From: Pigmentiphaga sp.
GTDB lineage: Bacteria > Pseudomonadota > Gammaproteobacteria > Burkholderiales > Burkholderiaceae_B
Reading direction: 5' to 3'
Assembly: GCA_023228945.1 (NCBI GenBank)
Contig: JALOAI010000004.1
Location: 62,001 to 126,000, forward strand
Length of the DNA stretch: 64,000 nt
In this document: in pieces, positions 19,624 through 28,137 of the stretch
Position numbering within the stretch: position 1 is the stretch's first letter
Layout: every line of letters starts with the position of its first letter
The notes under the pieces: model-generated
The model's input: the letters and a program-made list of their open reading frames with translations, nothing else
Told to the model about the DNA's origin: nothing
Database searches by the model: none
Program-made: the position numbers and the translations under genes

Positions 19624-19928
19624 AACTCGATTTCCCGGCCGGTATCGGACTCGCGGGCCAGATCGAGGCCGTCTAGGTGCAGGCTCTCCATGAACTCGAC
19701 CAGAGGCTTTCTCGGTTCGGGGGAGGCCAATCGGTCGAACTCCTCGGCGGAGACAATGACCACAGCATCTCGGCCGCGCACGCTGACGCGCTGGGGACCA
19801 TCGGCACGGGCATGGCGGACGACCTCGCTGAAGCGCGCCTTGGCGTCCTCCAGTTTCCAGCTTCTCGTGAGGGCACCGGTCTTCACCTTCTTGTCCTTCA
19901 CGGTTCCGCGCGTCGTCGGCATATCCAT
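19620..19928 (-). CDS. Phd/YefM-type antitoxin
   Basis: A 102-residue antitoxin from the ATG at 19928. The motif SWKLEDAKARFSEVVRHA is the Phd/YefM DNA-binding dimerisation segment, followed by VSVRGRDAVVIVSAEEFDRL. The C-terminal tail would wrap the toxin. It precedes and overlaps the PIN-domain toxin. A longer in-frame reading to 20009 is possible but lacks family resemblance. Autoregulation of the pair is expected from the family; no operator was identified. Confidence 0.82.
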   Translation of the reverse strand: MDMPTTRGTVKDKKVKTGALTRSWKLEDAKARFSEVVRHARADGPQRVSVRGRDAVVIVSAEEFDRLASPEPRKPLVEFMESLHLDGLDLARESDTGREIEL

Positions 19929-20120
19929 ATGCTCCAATCTGGTCAGATAGTCAGAATATAGCAGGGGTCGCCGGCGATTTCCACTCCCGGCTATCGGACG
20001 CACGTACATGACTCCGTTGCCTGCCTCGGCGTTTCAACATGCCGGGTGCGAACCGTGCGAGAGAAACGTGCCTGGATTGCTCGGGCTTGTCTCTATAGAT
20101 CGCAGGCGCCACGCCCTCAG

Positions 20121-20207
20121 ATGATCGACCTTCGTCACCCCTTGGCGCAGTTGACCTCACGCATGCCTTGGCAGGAGTTGGAGGCGGCCATCGTGGGAGA
20201 GTTCATG
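20121..20207 (+). mobile_element. fragment of an IS5-family transposase N-terminus
   Basis: The frame MIDLRHPLAQLTSRMPWQEL matches the start of IS5-type transposases (a DLRHPL..L..R.PW.. segment). Only about 29 residues remain before homology is lost, and no inverted repeats or downstream DDE domain can be seen. It is a remnant and marks past transposition in the island. Confidence 0.55.
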
Positions 20208-20228
20208 GTCGCAGTCCTTTTCGTTGCG

Positions 20229-20384
20229 TCACAGAAAGGCGTTGAGACCGGCACGCAGGCGGTCCGGATCACTCGTGCCAAGGGTGCTTTCTACCGCCCG
20301 GTGGGTTTCGGTCCAGATCGGCACGGCGCTCGCGAGGAGATCGCGGCCCTTATCCGTAAGGACGAGGCGGCGCGCAATGGCGCG
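20229..20384 (-). pseudogene. C-terminal fragment of a MarR-family regulator
   Basis: RRLVLTDKGRDLLASAVPIW followed by a helix ending GLNAFL is the wing and C-terminal helix of a MarR-type regulator. The helix-turn-helix and N-terminus are absent; the frame is joined directly to a HicB remnant. It cannot be functional. Confidence 0.55.
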
Positions 20385-20591
20385 CGGCACGGGAACCTCG
20401 CCCCCGTCTTCGATCAACCCTTGCAGATGCAGGTTGTTGGCTTCCTTGGCGGACTCCATCGCCTCATCGAAGCTCTCGCCTCCGGTAGAAGCAGCCAGGC
20501 AGGTCGGGGACGGTGGCGCCGTAGCGGATGCCGTCATCGGTGTGCAGGGCGATGGGAAAGCCGGGTTTGTCGCCAAGCTGGTTGCGCCTTG
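20385..20591 (-). pseudogene. HicB antitoxin remnant with frameshift
   Basis: The minus strand reads FPIALHTDDGIRYGATVPDL then PGCF in one frame and GESFDEAMESAKEANNLHLQ in the next, which together are the core of a HicB antitoxin. One extra base near 20490 (CTTCTACCGGAGGCGAG) separates the halves. No HicA toxin is visible and the C-terminus is replaced by a MarR fragment. Confidence 0.6.
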
Positions 20592-20665
20592 AATTGCGCC
20601 GACGCTATCATGATCCAAGCCGCGAGACGATAAAAGTCAGGGCGACCGGCGGGGGAACAGATGGC

Positions 20666-21237
20666 ATGGGTGATGCAGGCGGATCGGCATTTCTGGAATT
20701 CGACCAAGTCCAGAAAAGCTATGACCAGGAAACGCTGGTCGTCCGCGGTTTCGATCTCTCCGTCGCCGAAGGCGAGTTCGTGACGCTGCTCGGCCCCTCG
20801 GGGTCGGGCAAGTCCACGGTGTTGATGATGCTGGCGGGGTTTGAAGGTCTGGGCAGCGGTGATATCCGGGTGCGGGGCCGATCCATCGTGCGCATGCCTC
20901 CCTACCAGCGCGACATCGGCATCGTCTTCCAGAACTATGCGCTCTTTCCGCACATGACGGTGGCGGAGAGCCTCGCTTATCTCCTTGGCTGGTGGCCAGG
21001 TCATATCGGCCAACCCGCCCACGAGCGTCGCAACCCGCTCAGGGCGCGCTTCGTTACACGGCTCTATGTCGGCAATTTCATCTGCTATTTTTTGACGCAC
21101 CGGACGGCTCGCAGATCGTCGTCAAGGTGCTGAACGACCTTGCCGCGTCGGGCTTCCGCGACGGCGATGAAGTGGTTTTCGTGGCCTCGACACGGGATTG
21201 CTTCGCGTTTGCCCCGCATGGGCCGATCGGAGAATAG
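20666..21237 (+). pseudogene. PotA-like ABC transporter ATPase, internally deleted and frameshifted
   Basis: The N-terminal 95 or so residues are intact: Walker A GPSGSGKS, the Q-loop VFQNYALFPHMTVAESLAYL. Then the sequence jumps to the C-terminal TOBE-like part LYVGNFICYF, so the signature motif, Walker B and H-loop are all missing. A one-base loss in the T run at 21089-21094 shifts the tail, which continues in another frame as FDAPDGSQIVVKVLNDLAAS. The gene is dead. It precedes a PotD-like receptor and a permease remnant, so a whole polyamine-type transporter once stood here. Confidence 0.75.
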
Positions 21238-21296
21238 CCGATGGCAACGGACCGGACACCCTTCTCGTGCCCGGCCGTCAATCAGGGAGACGAAAC

Positions 21297-22352
21297 ATGG
21301 CAACCGCAAGACATTTTCTGGTCGCAATGGGGCTGGCCGCCCTTGCCGTGCCCGCTGTCGCTCAGGATCTGACCGTGGCGTCCTTTGGCGGCGCCTATGG
21401 CGCGGCGCAGCGCAAGCATATGGTCGATCCCTTCGTGGCCGCCACCGGCAAGAACATCCTGTTCGAAGATTACGCTGGCGGCATCGCCGAGATGAAGGCC
21501 CAGGTCGAGGCCGGCAACGTGTTGTGGGATGTGGCCGACGTGGAAGCCATCGATCTCGAGCGGGCCTGCGCGGAGGGCCTGCTGGAGATCATTCCGCGCG
21601 AAATCCTGTCGCCGGGCGCCGATGGCACCGCCGCGGTGGACGACTTCTATGAAGACGCGCTGGCCAACGAGTGCGGCATCGGCGTGATGTTCTGGTCGAC
21701 CATCTTCGCCTACAACCGCGATGTATTCCCACACGGTGGGCCGCGGACGATTGCCGAGGTCTGGGATGTCGAGAGATTCCCCGGCAAGCGCGGCTTGCAG
21801 CGCCGGCCGCAGGTGAATCTGGAATGGGCGCTGATCGCCGACGGCGTACCGAAGGACGAGGTCTACGACGTGCTGGCCACCCCCGAAGGGCGGGATCGCG
21901 CATTCGTCAGTCTCGACAAAATCCGCGACGAGATTGTCTGGTTCGATAGCTGGAGCCAGGCGCCGGTGTTGTTGAACGATGGCGGCGCTTCGGTGGTGCA
22001 ATCGGCCAACGGCCGCATTTTCAGCGTGGTGGTGGAGGAGAGACGGCCGTTCGAGATGGTGTTCGATGGGCAGGTGTTCGACATCGACGTCTGGGCCGTC
22101 CTCAGGGGCACCCCGAACCTCGACCTCGCGCACGAGTTCATCGCCTTCGCCACCGGTACCGGGCCGCTGGCCGGTATGCAGGATGTCGCCTACGGCCCGG
22201 CGCGGCGCTCGTCGAATGCGTTGGTCGCGCCTGAAGTCATACCGTACTTGCCATCCTCGCATATCGATAAAGGCTTGCGCGCGGACAGCGTTTTCTGGGC
22301 CGACTACGGCGAGGCGCTGGACGAGCGATTCAATCAGTGGTTGCTGCGGTAG
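21297..22352 (+). CDS. PotD/PotF-like periplasmic spermidine/putrescine-type binding protein
   Basis: A 351-residue extracellular solute-binding protein with signal peptide MATARHFLVAMGLAALAVPA cut after AVA-Q. The mature start LTVASFGGAYGAAQRKHMVD and the segment IFAYNRDVFP are typical of polyamine-type receptors from alphaproteobacteria. It is full length and has a good ribosome site (AGGGAGACG). Its partner ATPase and permease are broken on either side, so it is probably a functionless or orphan survivor. This cassette may have been imported from another lineage. Confidence 0.82.
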   Translation: MATARHFLVAMGLAALAVPAVAQDLTVASFGGAYGAAQRKHMVDPFVAATGKNILFEDYAGGIAEMKAQVEAGNVLWDVADVEAIDLERACAEGLLEIIPREILSPGADGTAAVDDFYEDALANECGIGVMFWSTIFAYNRDVFPHGGPRTIAEVWDVERFPGKRGLQRRPQVNLEWALIADGVPKDEVYDVLATPEGRDRAFVSLDKIRDEIVWFDSWSQAPVLLNDGGASVVQSANGRIFSVVVEERRPFEMVFDGQVFDIDVWAVLRGTPNLDLAHEFIAFATGTGPLAGMQDVAYGPARRSSNALVAPEVIPYLPSSHIDKGLRADSVFWADYGEALDERFNQWLLR

Positions 22353-22483
22353 CCGCCACGTCGCGCGGGTCGCTTGGGCGAAGCCGTCAACCGCGTGATG
22401 CCGGGCGCCTCCAGCACGATCCAGTGCACCGGGCGGCGCTTGAATGGTATTGCCAAGGCCGAGATTGAGACCGGCGGCGCCAC

Positions 22484-22694
22484 GCTGCCTTCGTCACGTC
22501 GTTCGGCGAGGTGGTGGTCGTTCTTTTCCTGGCCGTCCCAGGGCAGAGAACGATACCCCGCCAAATGTTCTCGGGCCTGCGCGAATCGATCAGCCCGACC
22601 ATCCTGGCGGTCGCGACCGTGCTGATCCTCTTCGCCATCCTGTTCCTGATCTCGCTGGAACTCCTGCGCTCGAGAAGCGAGAGCTGGCGCAGGG
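22484..22694 (+). pseudogene. C-terminal fragment of a PotC/PotI-like ABC permease
   Basis: The frame AAFVTSFGEVVVVLFL, then RTIPRQMFSGLRESISPTI, then a transmembrane helix ending ELLRSRSESWRR is the C-terminus of a polyamine-type permease. The N-terminal helices are missing. The stretch from 22353 to 22483 holds no recognisable gene part. Confidence 0.65.
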
Positions 22695-22740
22695 CGTGCC
22701 TGGGTCTGAGCCGAGGAGGCCGACCAGGCGTGCCGGGCCG

Positions 22741-23952
22741 TCAGGGCAAGCGGCGATGCTTGGCAAAAAACTGCCAGATCAGTAGCGATGCCCGCGGCCC
22801 TTTCGCGCTATGGAATTTGAGCTTGGCGTTGCCGCCGCTCCAGGCATGATCGACTTCGTTCAGCAAGCAGAGCCGCACCATGGGCCCTCGGTCTCCAAGG
22901 AAATCCGTGCGGCTGTACTCGCGATGCGTGGCCCGCGCCAGGATTGCTTCTTTCGTGGTGGCGACGCCGTTCAAGGCGCCGAACTGGCGCGCAAGCTGCA
23001 CGGCATTGCGCACCGAGACGGTCTGGTCGCGCCTGCCATGCAGGATCAGCGCCGGCATGCCCGGGAAGGAAGGGGTCGCGTTCAGCAAGGGCTTGATAAT
23101 CTCGAGCGGGTCGCGGGCACTCCCGCGGCGCATGGTGCGGACGCCGCTTAAGGCATTGTGCGCCGCTCCCGGCACCGCGCCGGAATGCATCGCCGCCGCG
23201 GCGAAGCGGTGGGGATGGCGCAAGGCGGTCAGCGCCGCCATGCTGGCGCCGGCGGACAGGCCCGCGATGTAAACCCGGCTGGCGTCCAGCCGATGCTTTC
23301 GGACCAGTGCCAGGGCCAGATCGGCGATGGCGTCGGCTTCGCCGAGGCCTCCGGCGGCCGTGGGCTGATACCAGCGCCAGCACCGCATGGCTTGGGTACG
23401 CCTGGCTTGTTGCGGGTAGGCCACGACGAAACCCTTCTGATCGGCCAGCTGGTTCATCCGTGAGCCTTGTGCGAAGTCGTGAGGCGTTTGCTGGCAACCA
23501 TGCAACATGATGATCAGCGGCAGCCCCGTCAGGGTGTGGTCCACGGGGCGGTACAGCGAATAGGCCAGGCGGCCGACAGCCAGCGCGCCCGGCGAGGCCG
23601 GGTGGTGGATGAGGTTCTGCCACGTCCCCTTGCCGCCAGGCGAGGACGATCGCTGCGCCTTGGTTTCATGGCTGGCGCTCGCGGGCCGTCCGCCAACTGG
23701 GCTCTTGGTGCCCGCTTGGGCCGCCGCCACCGGACCGCGCGGGAGAGGAACAATAGCTCTGCGCTTGGGAGTCTGGCCGGCGACGGGCGGTTTGGATGCG
23801 GCCGCGGCTCCGGTGCGGAGAGTGGTACGTTTGCCGGCAGACCGCCGTTTCTTCTGCACGCCGGGCGGAGCTGCCAGCTTCAGCGCTTGCCGCTGCATCT
23901 TCATCGCCCGCTGGAGCGTGGAGAAAAACACTTGACTGAGTTTTTTGGCCAT
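22741..23952 (-). CDS. PHB depolymerase-family esterase
   Basis: A 403-residue alpha/beta hydrolase of the poly(3-hydroxybutyrate) depolymerase/LpqC family. From the ATG at 23952 (MAKKLSQVFFSTLQRAMKMQ) there is a basic, low-complexity linker of about 110 residues, then the catalytic domain: GLPLIIMLHGCQQTP (oxyanion region), the nucleophile elbow GLSAGAS, and HGRRDQTVSVRNA with the Asp. The DHAWSGG near the C-terminus holds the His. No export signal is obvious, suggesting an intracellular or esterase role. The frame is open upstream into a sigma-factor remnant, but the family start is at 23952. Confidence 0.87.
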   Translation of the reverse strand: MAKKLSQVFFSTLQRAMKMQRQALKLAAPPGVQKKRRSAGKRTTLRTGAAAASKPPVAGQTPKRRAIVPLPRGPVAAAQAGTKSPVGGRPASASHETKAQRSSSPGGKGTWQNLIHHPASPGALAVGRLAYSLYRPVDHTLTGLPLIIMLHGCQQTPHDFAQGSRMNQLADQKGFVVAYPQQARRTQAMRCWRWYQPTAAGGLGEADAIADLALALVRKHRLDASRVYIAGLSAGASMAALTALRHPHRFAAAAMHSGAVPGAAHNALSGVRTMRRGSARDPLEIIKPLLNATPSFPGMPALILHGRRDQTVSVRNAVQLARQFGALNGVATTKEAILARATHREYSRTDFLGDRGPMVRLCLLNEVDHAWSGGNAKLKFHSAKGPRASLLIWQFFAKHRRLP

Positions 23953-24006
23953 GGAGCGAGGTCGGCGCAGGGAGGGAGAAACGCCGGAACTCCCCGAGAC
24001 GACGGC

Positions 24007-24285
24007 TTGGGGGAGGCGTTCTGGCAGGCCGATATCCATCAGCTTATCCGGATTGCGCGTGATATAGATGACGCGGATCCGATGACCATCGAAATCCAGA
24101 ACGGTGGTCTGCAAGTCCGCCGACGCGGCTGGCTCCTGGATATACTCCGGGCCGCTATTCCGCCACCGCTGCCAGGCTTCCTGCACGATGTCCTCGGCTT
24201 CATGGCGGGAGCCAAGCACGCGATAGGCCAGTCGCAGCAGCCGGGGCCGCTGCGTTTCGAAAGGCTCGCCCTGATCAAGCGCCAT
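24007..24285 (-). pseudogene. sigJ-type ECF sigma factor with a large in-frame deletion
   Basis: MALDQGEPFETQRPRLLRLA then VLGSRHEAEDIVQEAWQRW is region 2 of a SigJ-like ECF sigma factor. After about 50 residues it jumps to TTVLDFDGHRIRVIYITRNP, the very end of the SnoaL-like C-terminal domain. Around 200 residues, including region 4, are missing, yet the frame is preserved and continues without a stop into the PHB depolymerase gene. The start overlaps the carboxymuconolactone decarboxylase-like gene by 11 bases, the usual operon arrangement for this sigma factor. Confidence 0.75.
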
Positions 24286-24748
24286 GCGCGGGACCGGTGG
24301 GCAGATCGGTGGGGTGCGGAGCTCGAAAACCCACCTGTATCCGGTTCCAGACATTGATCGCGCCAACGGCGAGCGACAGCCAGACGCGTTCTTCCACCGT
24401 GAAGGCGGCTTCGACCAGAGCCCAGTCGGCGTCGGGTGCGCCGGTTTCCGCCACCCGGGTCAGGGTGTCGGTCCAGGCAAGCGCCGCCCGTTCCCGGTCG
24501 GAGTAGAGCGAGCTCTCGCGCCACGCCGGCAGCATATGCAGGCGCAAGGGCGCTTCGCCATCGCGGATGGCCTCGGCCGTGTGCATCTGGATGCAAAAGG
24601 CGCAGCCATTGATCTGCGAGGCGCGCAGTTTTATCAGATGCAGCAGCGTGCCTTCCAGCGGGCTGGCTTTGAGTGCGGCCTCGAGCGCCATCAGCGGCTG
24701 GAATCCGGCGTTGGCGTATTGAAAAGGGTTGCTCAGGCGAGGGGTCAT
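24275..24748 (-). CDS. carboxymuconolactone decarboxylase/AhpD-family protein
   Basis: A 157-residue AhpD-like protein from the ATG at 24748 (MTPRLSNPFQYANAGF). The redox motif CAFCIQMH is the E..CxxC..H centre of alkylhydroperoxidase-like members; the fold is all-helical and the protein acts in the cytosol on peroxides or related reactive species. It is typically paired with a SigJ-type sigma factor, of which only a remnant follows here, so its regulation has probably been lost or replaced. Confidence 0.87.
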   Translation of the reverse strand: MTPRLSNPFQYANAGFQPLMALEAALKASPLEGTLLHLIKLRASQINGCAFCIQMHTAEAIRDGEAPLRLHMLPAWRESSLYSDRERAALAWTDTLTRVAETGAPDADWALVEAAFTVEERVWLSLAVGAINVWNRIQVGFRAPHPTDLPTGPAHGA

Positions 24749-24919
24749 GGGAACTCCGTATGGTTGATGTGCCGGATTGGCGACGTAGCACCGCGGAATG
24801 TGACAATCCGCCTGACGCAAACGTCAGGCATGGTACTTGCGCCGCGGTGCGCAAGCCCTTCCGTCATGATCTTCGAGGCATGGCGGTGTCGTACGGGTTT
24901 CTTGAACGAAGGAGAGATC

Positions 24920-25108
24920 ATGCCCGCAAAATCGAAAGCCCAGCAGAAAGCCGCCGGCGCCGCTTTGTCGGCCAAGCGTGGCGACACGCCGCGCAAGGCC
25001 TTGAAAGGCGCGTCGAAAGACATGGTGAAGAGTATGTCGGAATCGGAGCTGAAGGAGCTGGCTTCCACACCACGCAAGAATCTGCCGACCAAGAAGAAGG
25101 AGTCCTGA
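24920..25108 (+). CDS. DUF3008 small basic protein
   Basis: A 62-residue lysine-rich protein, MPAKSKAQQKAAGAALSAKR, with MSESELKELASTPRKNLPTK towards the end. This is the DUF3008 pattern, of unknown function, common in Proteobacteria and often stress-associated. Ribosome site AAGGAGAG at 24909-24916. Monocistronic, between the AhpD-like gene and the oxidase cluster. The 108 bases after it are a low-complexity GC stretch (repeats of GCGCC GGGA-type words) without a gene. Confidence 0.8.
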   Translation: MPAKSKAQQKAAGAALSAKRGDTPRKALKGASKDMVKSMSESELKELASTPRKNLPTKKKES

Positions 25109-25216
25109 TGGCCCGGCGCGCGGCGGTGGCCGGCAGCGCGCCGGCAGCGCGCCGGGAGCGCGCCCGGAACGCGCCCGGAACGCGCCGGGAACGCGCCGGG
25201 CCCGTGCGACGGCGCG

Positions 25217-25543
25217 CTAGGGCCAAGCCCAGCCCGCCTCGCAGGTGCTCAGGCCCAGCACCGGCGCCAGGCTGAGCAGGAGGGCGATCAAGCCGATCCA
25301 GGATCCGGCGCGCGCGATCCAGGCGCCGGTCTCGCGGCTGCGCGGGGTGAGCCGGAAGATCGCCACCGCCGCGGCCAGGGAGGCCAGCCAGAGTGACACC
25401 AGCACGAAACGGTGCAGATCACCCACGGGCGCGGCGCGCAGGGGCCAGTCCCAGGCGCAGCCCAGGCCATGGACGGCGTAGATGACCGAAAACGCGAAGG
25501 CCCAGAGGCAGGGTCCGAGCAGGGCGCGAGCGAGCCAGTTCAT
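25217..25543 (-). CDS. small membrane protein at the end of the terminal oxidase operon
   Basis: A 108-residue protein with about three hydrophobic helices (LGPCLWAFAFSVIYAVHG, VLVSLWLASLAAAVAIF, WIGLIALLLSLAPVLG). Its ATG overlaps the stop of the fused oxidase subunit as ATGA, so it is part of the oxidase operon and may be a small subunit or assembly factor. I recognise no family with certainty. Confidence 0.7.
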   Translation of the reverse strand: MNWLARALLGPCLWAFAFSVIYAVHGLGCAWDWPLRAAPVGDLHRFVLVSLWLASLAAAVAIFRLTPRSRETGAWIARAGSWIGLIALLLSLAPVLGLSTCEAGWAWP

Positions 25544-28137
25544 GCCATCGTCTCCTGGAGGGCGATGATGGCGAACAGGATGACGGCGGTGACCAGGGTG
25601 TAGTCCTGCCATAGACGCCAGATCGGCCAGGCCGAGATTCGTCCGGGAGCGATTCTGCCGTCGCTGCGCTGCGTGACGCAGACGGCCGCCAGCAGCAGGC
25701 CCACGACCGCGTGAAAGGCGACGTAGCCCAGGCTGGCGGCGCGCAGCGCGTCGCGGGCATGGCGGCTGGGGTCGTCGAGCTGTAGCGCGAGCACCGTCAT
25801 GGCGGCCAGCGCGGCCAGCATGACGGCCGTCGACGCGCCGGCGCCGGCGGCGAGGTCGCGGCGAGCCAGCGCCGAGACCCCAAGCAAGGCCAGAAGAATG
25901 CCGCCGGCCAGCCAGGCGGCCGGCATCCCGAGGCCGCTGGCCGGCGCGGGCCAGTTGGGCGCGATCACCGCCAGGAAACCCACGGCGAACACCAGGCAGG
26001 CGAACAGCGCGCCATCGGCGATCAGGGTGCAGACCAGCCCCGAGCGGGCCAGCCCATCGGGCACGTGCCAGCTCAAGGGCAGGCTCAGGCCCGGGGAGAC
26101 TTCGACGGCGGGGTGATCGCGCGGGTGGCCCATGAAGCCCTGCCAGCGCCAGCAGACCGCCGCGATCGCGAACAGGCCCAGGAAGGCCAGCGTATAGAAA
26201 CCAAAGAGCATCAGCAGGACGAAAAGGCCGATCACCGCCGCCGTCGCCACCGGCAGCATGGTGTTGCCGGGAAGCACGGCCACGTGTTCCGGCTTGCCGC
26301 TGGTGACCGAGACGACCAGCGTCTCGCGCTGCTGCCGGGGGGCGCCCGGCAGCATGCCTTCGCCGCGGGCAAGCTGGAGCGTGAGCTCGCGGCTGGGAGG
26401 CTCGGCGGCGAGGGGCAGCGAGGCGATGTTGTAGTAGGGCGCAGGCATCGGCATGGCCCATTCGAGGCTATCGGCGCGCCAGGGGTCGTGCCGGGCGCGG
26501 CGGCCGAAGAGCACTTGCAACACGAGATCGAGGGCGAACAGCGCGAAACCCATGGCCATGACGAAACCGAAGATCGAACTGATGAAGTTCGGCCCTATCC
26601 ATTCGGGATTGTCGGGATAGACGCTGATCCGGCGCGGCATGCCCAGCAGCCCCGTGAGGTGCATGATGAAAAAGGTGCCATGGAAACCGACGAAAATCAG
26701 CCAGAAGGCCGCTTCGCCCAGGCCGCGGATCCGCCAGCGCCCGATCATCAGGGGTAGCCAGTAGACGGCCGCCGCCATCATGGGAAAGACAAAGCCGCCG
26801 ACCAGCACGTAATGCAGGTGGGCGGTGACGAAGGCGGTATCGTGCACCTGCCAGTTGAAAGGAACGATGGCGACCATTACGCCGGTCAGGCCGCCCATGA
26901 CGAAAGTGGCGAAGAAGCCCATCAGGTGCAGCATCGGCAGGCGCAGGCGGGGTCTGCCCTGCCACATCGTGCCGATCCAGGCGAAGATCTGCACCGCCGT
27001 GGGCAACGCCACCAGGGCGGACGCGGCCGAAAAGAAGGCCAGCGCCATGTGGGGGATGCCCACGGCGAACATATGATGCACCCACAGCCCGAAGCTCAGG
27101 AATACCAGGCCCAGCACGGCGGCGACGATGGCGCCATAGCCGAGGATGCGCGTGCCGCACATCACCGGCAGGATGGTGGAGATGGCACCGGCGGCGGGCA
27201 GGAAAATGATGTAGACCTCGGGGTGGCCGAACAGCCAGAACAGATGCTGCCACAGCAAAGGGTCGCCCCCCCGCGCCACGTCGAAGAACGGCCAATCGAA
27301 GGCGCGTTCGAGTTCGAGCAGCACGGAGCCGAGGATCAGCGGCGGAAAACCCACCAGCATCATCGCCGCGGTGCCCAATAGATACCAGGCCATCAGCGGC
27401 ATGTCGGTCAGCTTCATGCCGGGCGCGCGCATCCGCAGGATGGTGACGATGATCTCCACCGCCGCGGCGATCGCAGAGATTTCGACGAAGGTCACGCCCA
27501 GGAGCCAGACGTCGGCATTGACGCCCGGGCTGTAGGTCTTGGAGGAAAGCGGCGTGTACATGAACCAGCCGCCATCCGGCGCGGCGCCGGCGGCCAGCGC
27601 CGCCACGATGATGGTGCCGCCGAACAGATAGCACCACCAGCCGAATGCCGACAACCGTGGAAAGGCGAGGTCGCGAGCGCCCAGCATCTTGGGCAGCAGA
27701 TACATCGCCAGGCCCTCCAGCAGGGGAATGGCGAAGAGGAACATCATGATGCTGCCGTGCATCGTGAAAATCTGGTTGTACAGCGCGGCGTCGAGAAAAG
27801 CCCCCTCCGGCGTGGCCAGCTGCGCCCGGATCAGCATCGCGAGCACGCCCGCAATGGCAAAGAAAATGAAGGCGGCAACCATGAACCGCATGCCGAGTTC
27901 GCTGTGATTCACCGAAACCAGGATGCCGCGCAGCCCGCGCGGGCGGCCCCAGATCCGCTCCAGTTCGCGGTGCAGGCGCAGGGCGCTTTGCGGTGGATTG
28001 GGCGGCGGCATGAAGCGCCCAGGCCTTGGCGGGGCCGCACCAGCGCCCCCCGCGGTGGCGGCCGTCGGCTCTTGGGCGGCCTGGCCCCGCCTCGCCGCGC
28101 CGTGGCCGACGGAGCCTTCGCTGGGACGCGTGGTCAT
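25540..28137 (-). CDS. heme-copper terminal oxidase, fused subunit I and subunit III
   Basis: An 865-residue membrane protein. Residues about 50-560 are subunit I, with heme and CuB ligands visible: TMHGSIMMFLF, FGHPEVYIIFLP (with the Tyr crosslink and the A1-type Glu), HHMF, and TAHLHYVL. The last 220 residues, after LPVATAAVIGLFVLLM, are a subunit III-like domain with five or more helices. Oxygen is reduced to water with proton pumping in the inner membrane. The ATG overlaps the stop of subunit II. Because that subunit lacks CuA ligands, the electron donor may be quinol rather than cytochrome c. The first 45 residues are a Gly/Ala/Pro-rich cytosolic tail. Confidence 0.92.
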   Translation of the reverse strand: MTTRPSEGSVGHGAARRGQAAQEPTAATAGGAGAAPPRPGRFMPPPNPPQSALRLHRELERIWGRPRGLRGILVSVNHSELGMRFMVAAFIFFAIAGVLAMLIRAQLATPEGAFLDAALYNQIFTMHGSIMMFLFAIPLLEGLAMYLLPKMLGARDLAFPRLSAFGWWCYLFGGTIIVAALAAGAAPDGGWFMYTPLSSKTYSPGVNADVWLLGVTFVEISAIAAAVEIIVTILRMRAPGMKLTDMPLMAWYLLGTAAMMLVGFPPLILGSVLLELERAFDWPFFDVARGGDPLLWQHLFWLFGHPEVYIIFLPAAGAISTILPVMCGTRILGYGAIVAAVLGLVFLSFGLWVHHMFAVGIPHMALAFFSAASALVALPTAVQIFAWIGTMWQGRPRLRLPMLHLMGFFATFVMGGLTGVMVAIVPFNWQVHDTAFVTAHLHYVLVGGFVFPMMAAAVYWLPLMIGRWRIRGLGEAAFWLIFVGFHGTFFIMHLTGLLGMPRRISVYPDNPEWIGPNFISSIFGFVMAMGFALFALDLVLQVLFGRRARHDPWRADSLEWAMPMPAPYYNIASLPLAAEPPSRELTLQLARGEGMLPGAPRQQRETLVVSVTSGKPEHVAVLPGNTMLPVATAAVIGLFVLLMLFGFYTLAFLGLFAIAAVCWRWQGFMGHPRDHPAVEVSPGLSLPLSWHVPDGLARSGLVCTLIADGALFACLVFAVGFLAVIAPNWPAPASGLGMPAAWLAGGILLALLGVSALARRDLAAGAGASTAVMLAALAAMTVLALQLDDPSRHARDALRAASLGYVAFHAVVGLLLAAVCVTQRSDGRIAPGRISAWPIWRLWQDYTLVTAVILFAIIALQETMA

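Noticed and set aside
24918..25226. Minus-strand frame over the DUF3008 gene
   Set aside because: Arg-rich shadow of a low-complexity GC stretch; the plus strand encodes a recognisable family with a ribosome site.
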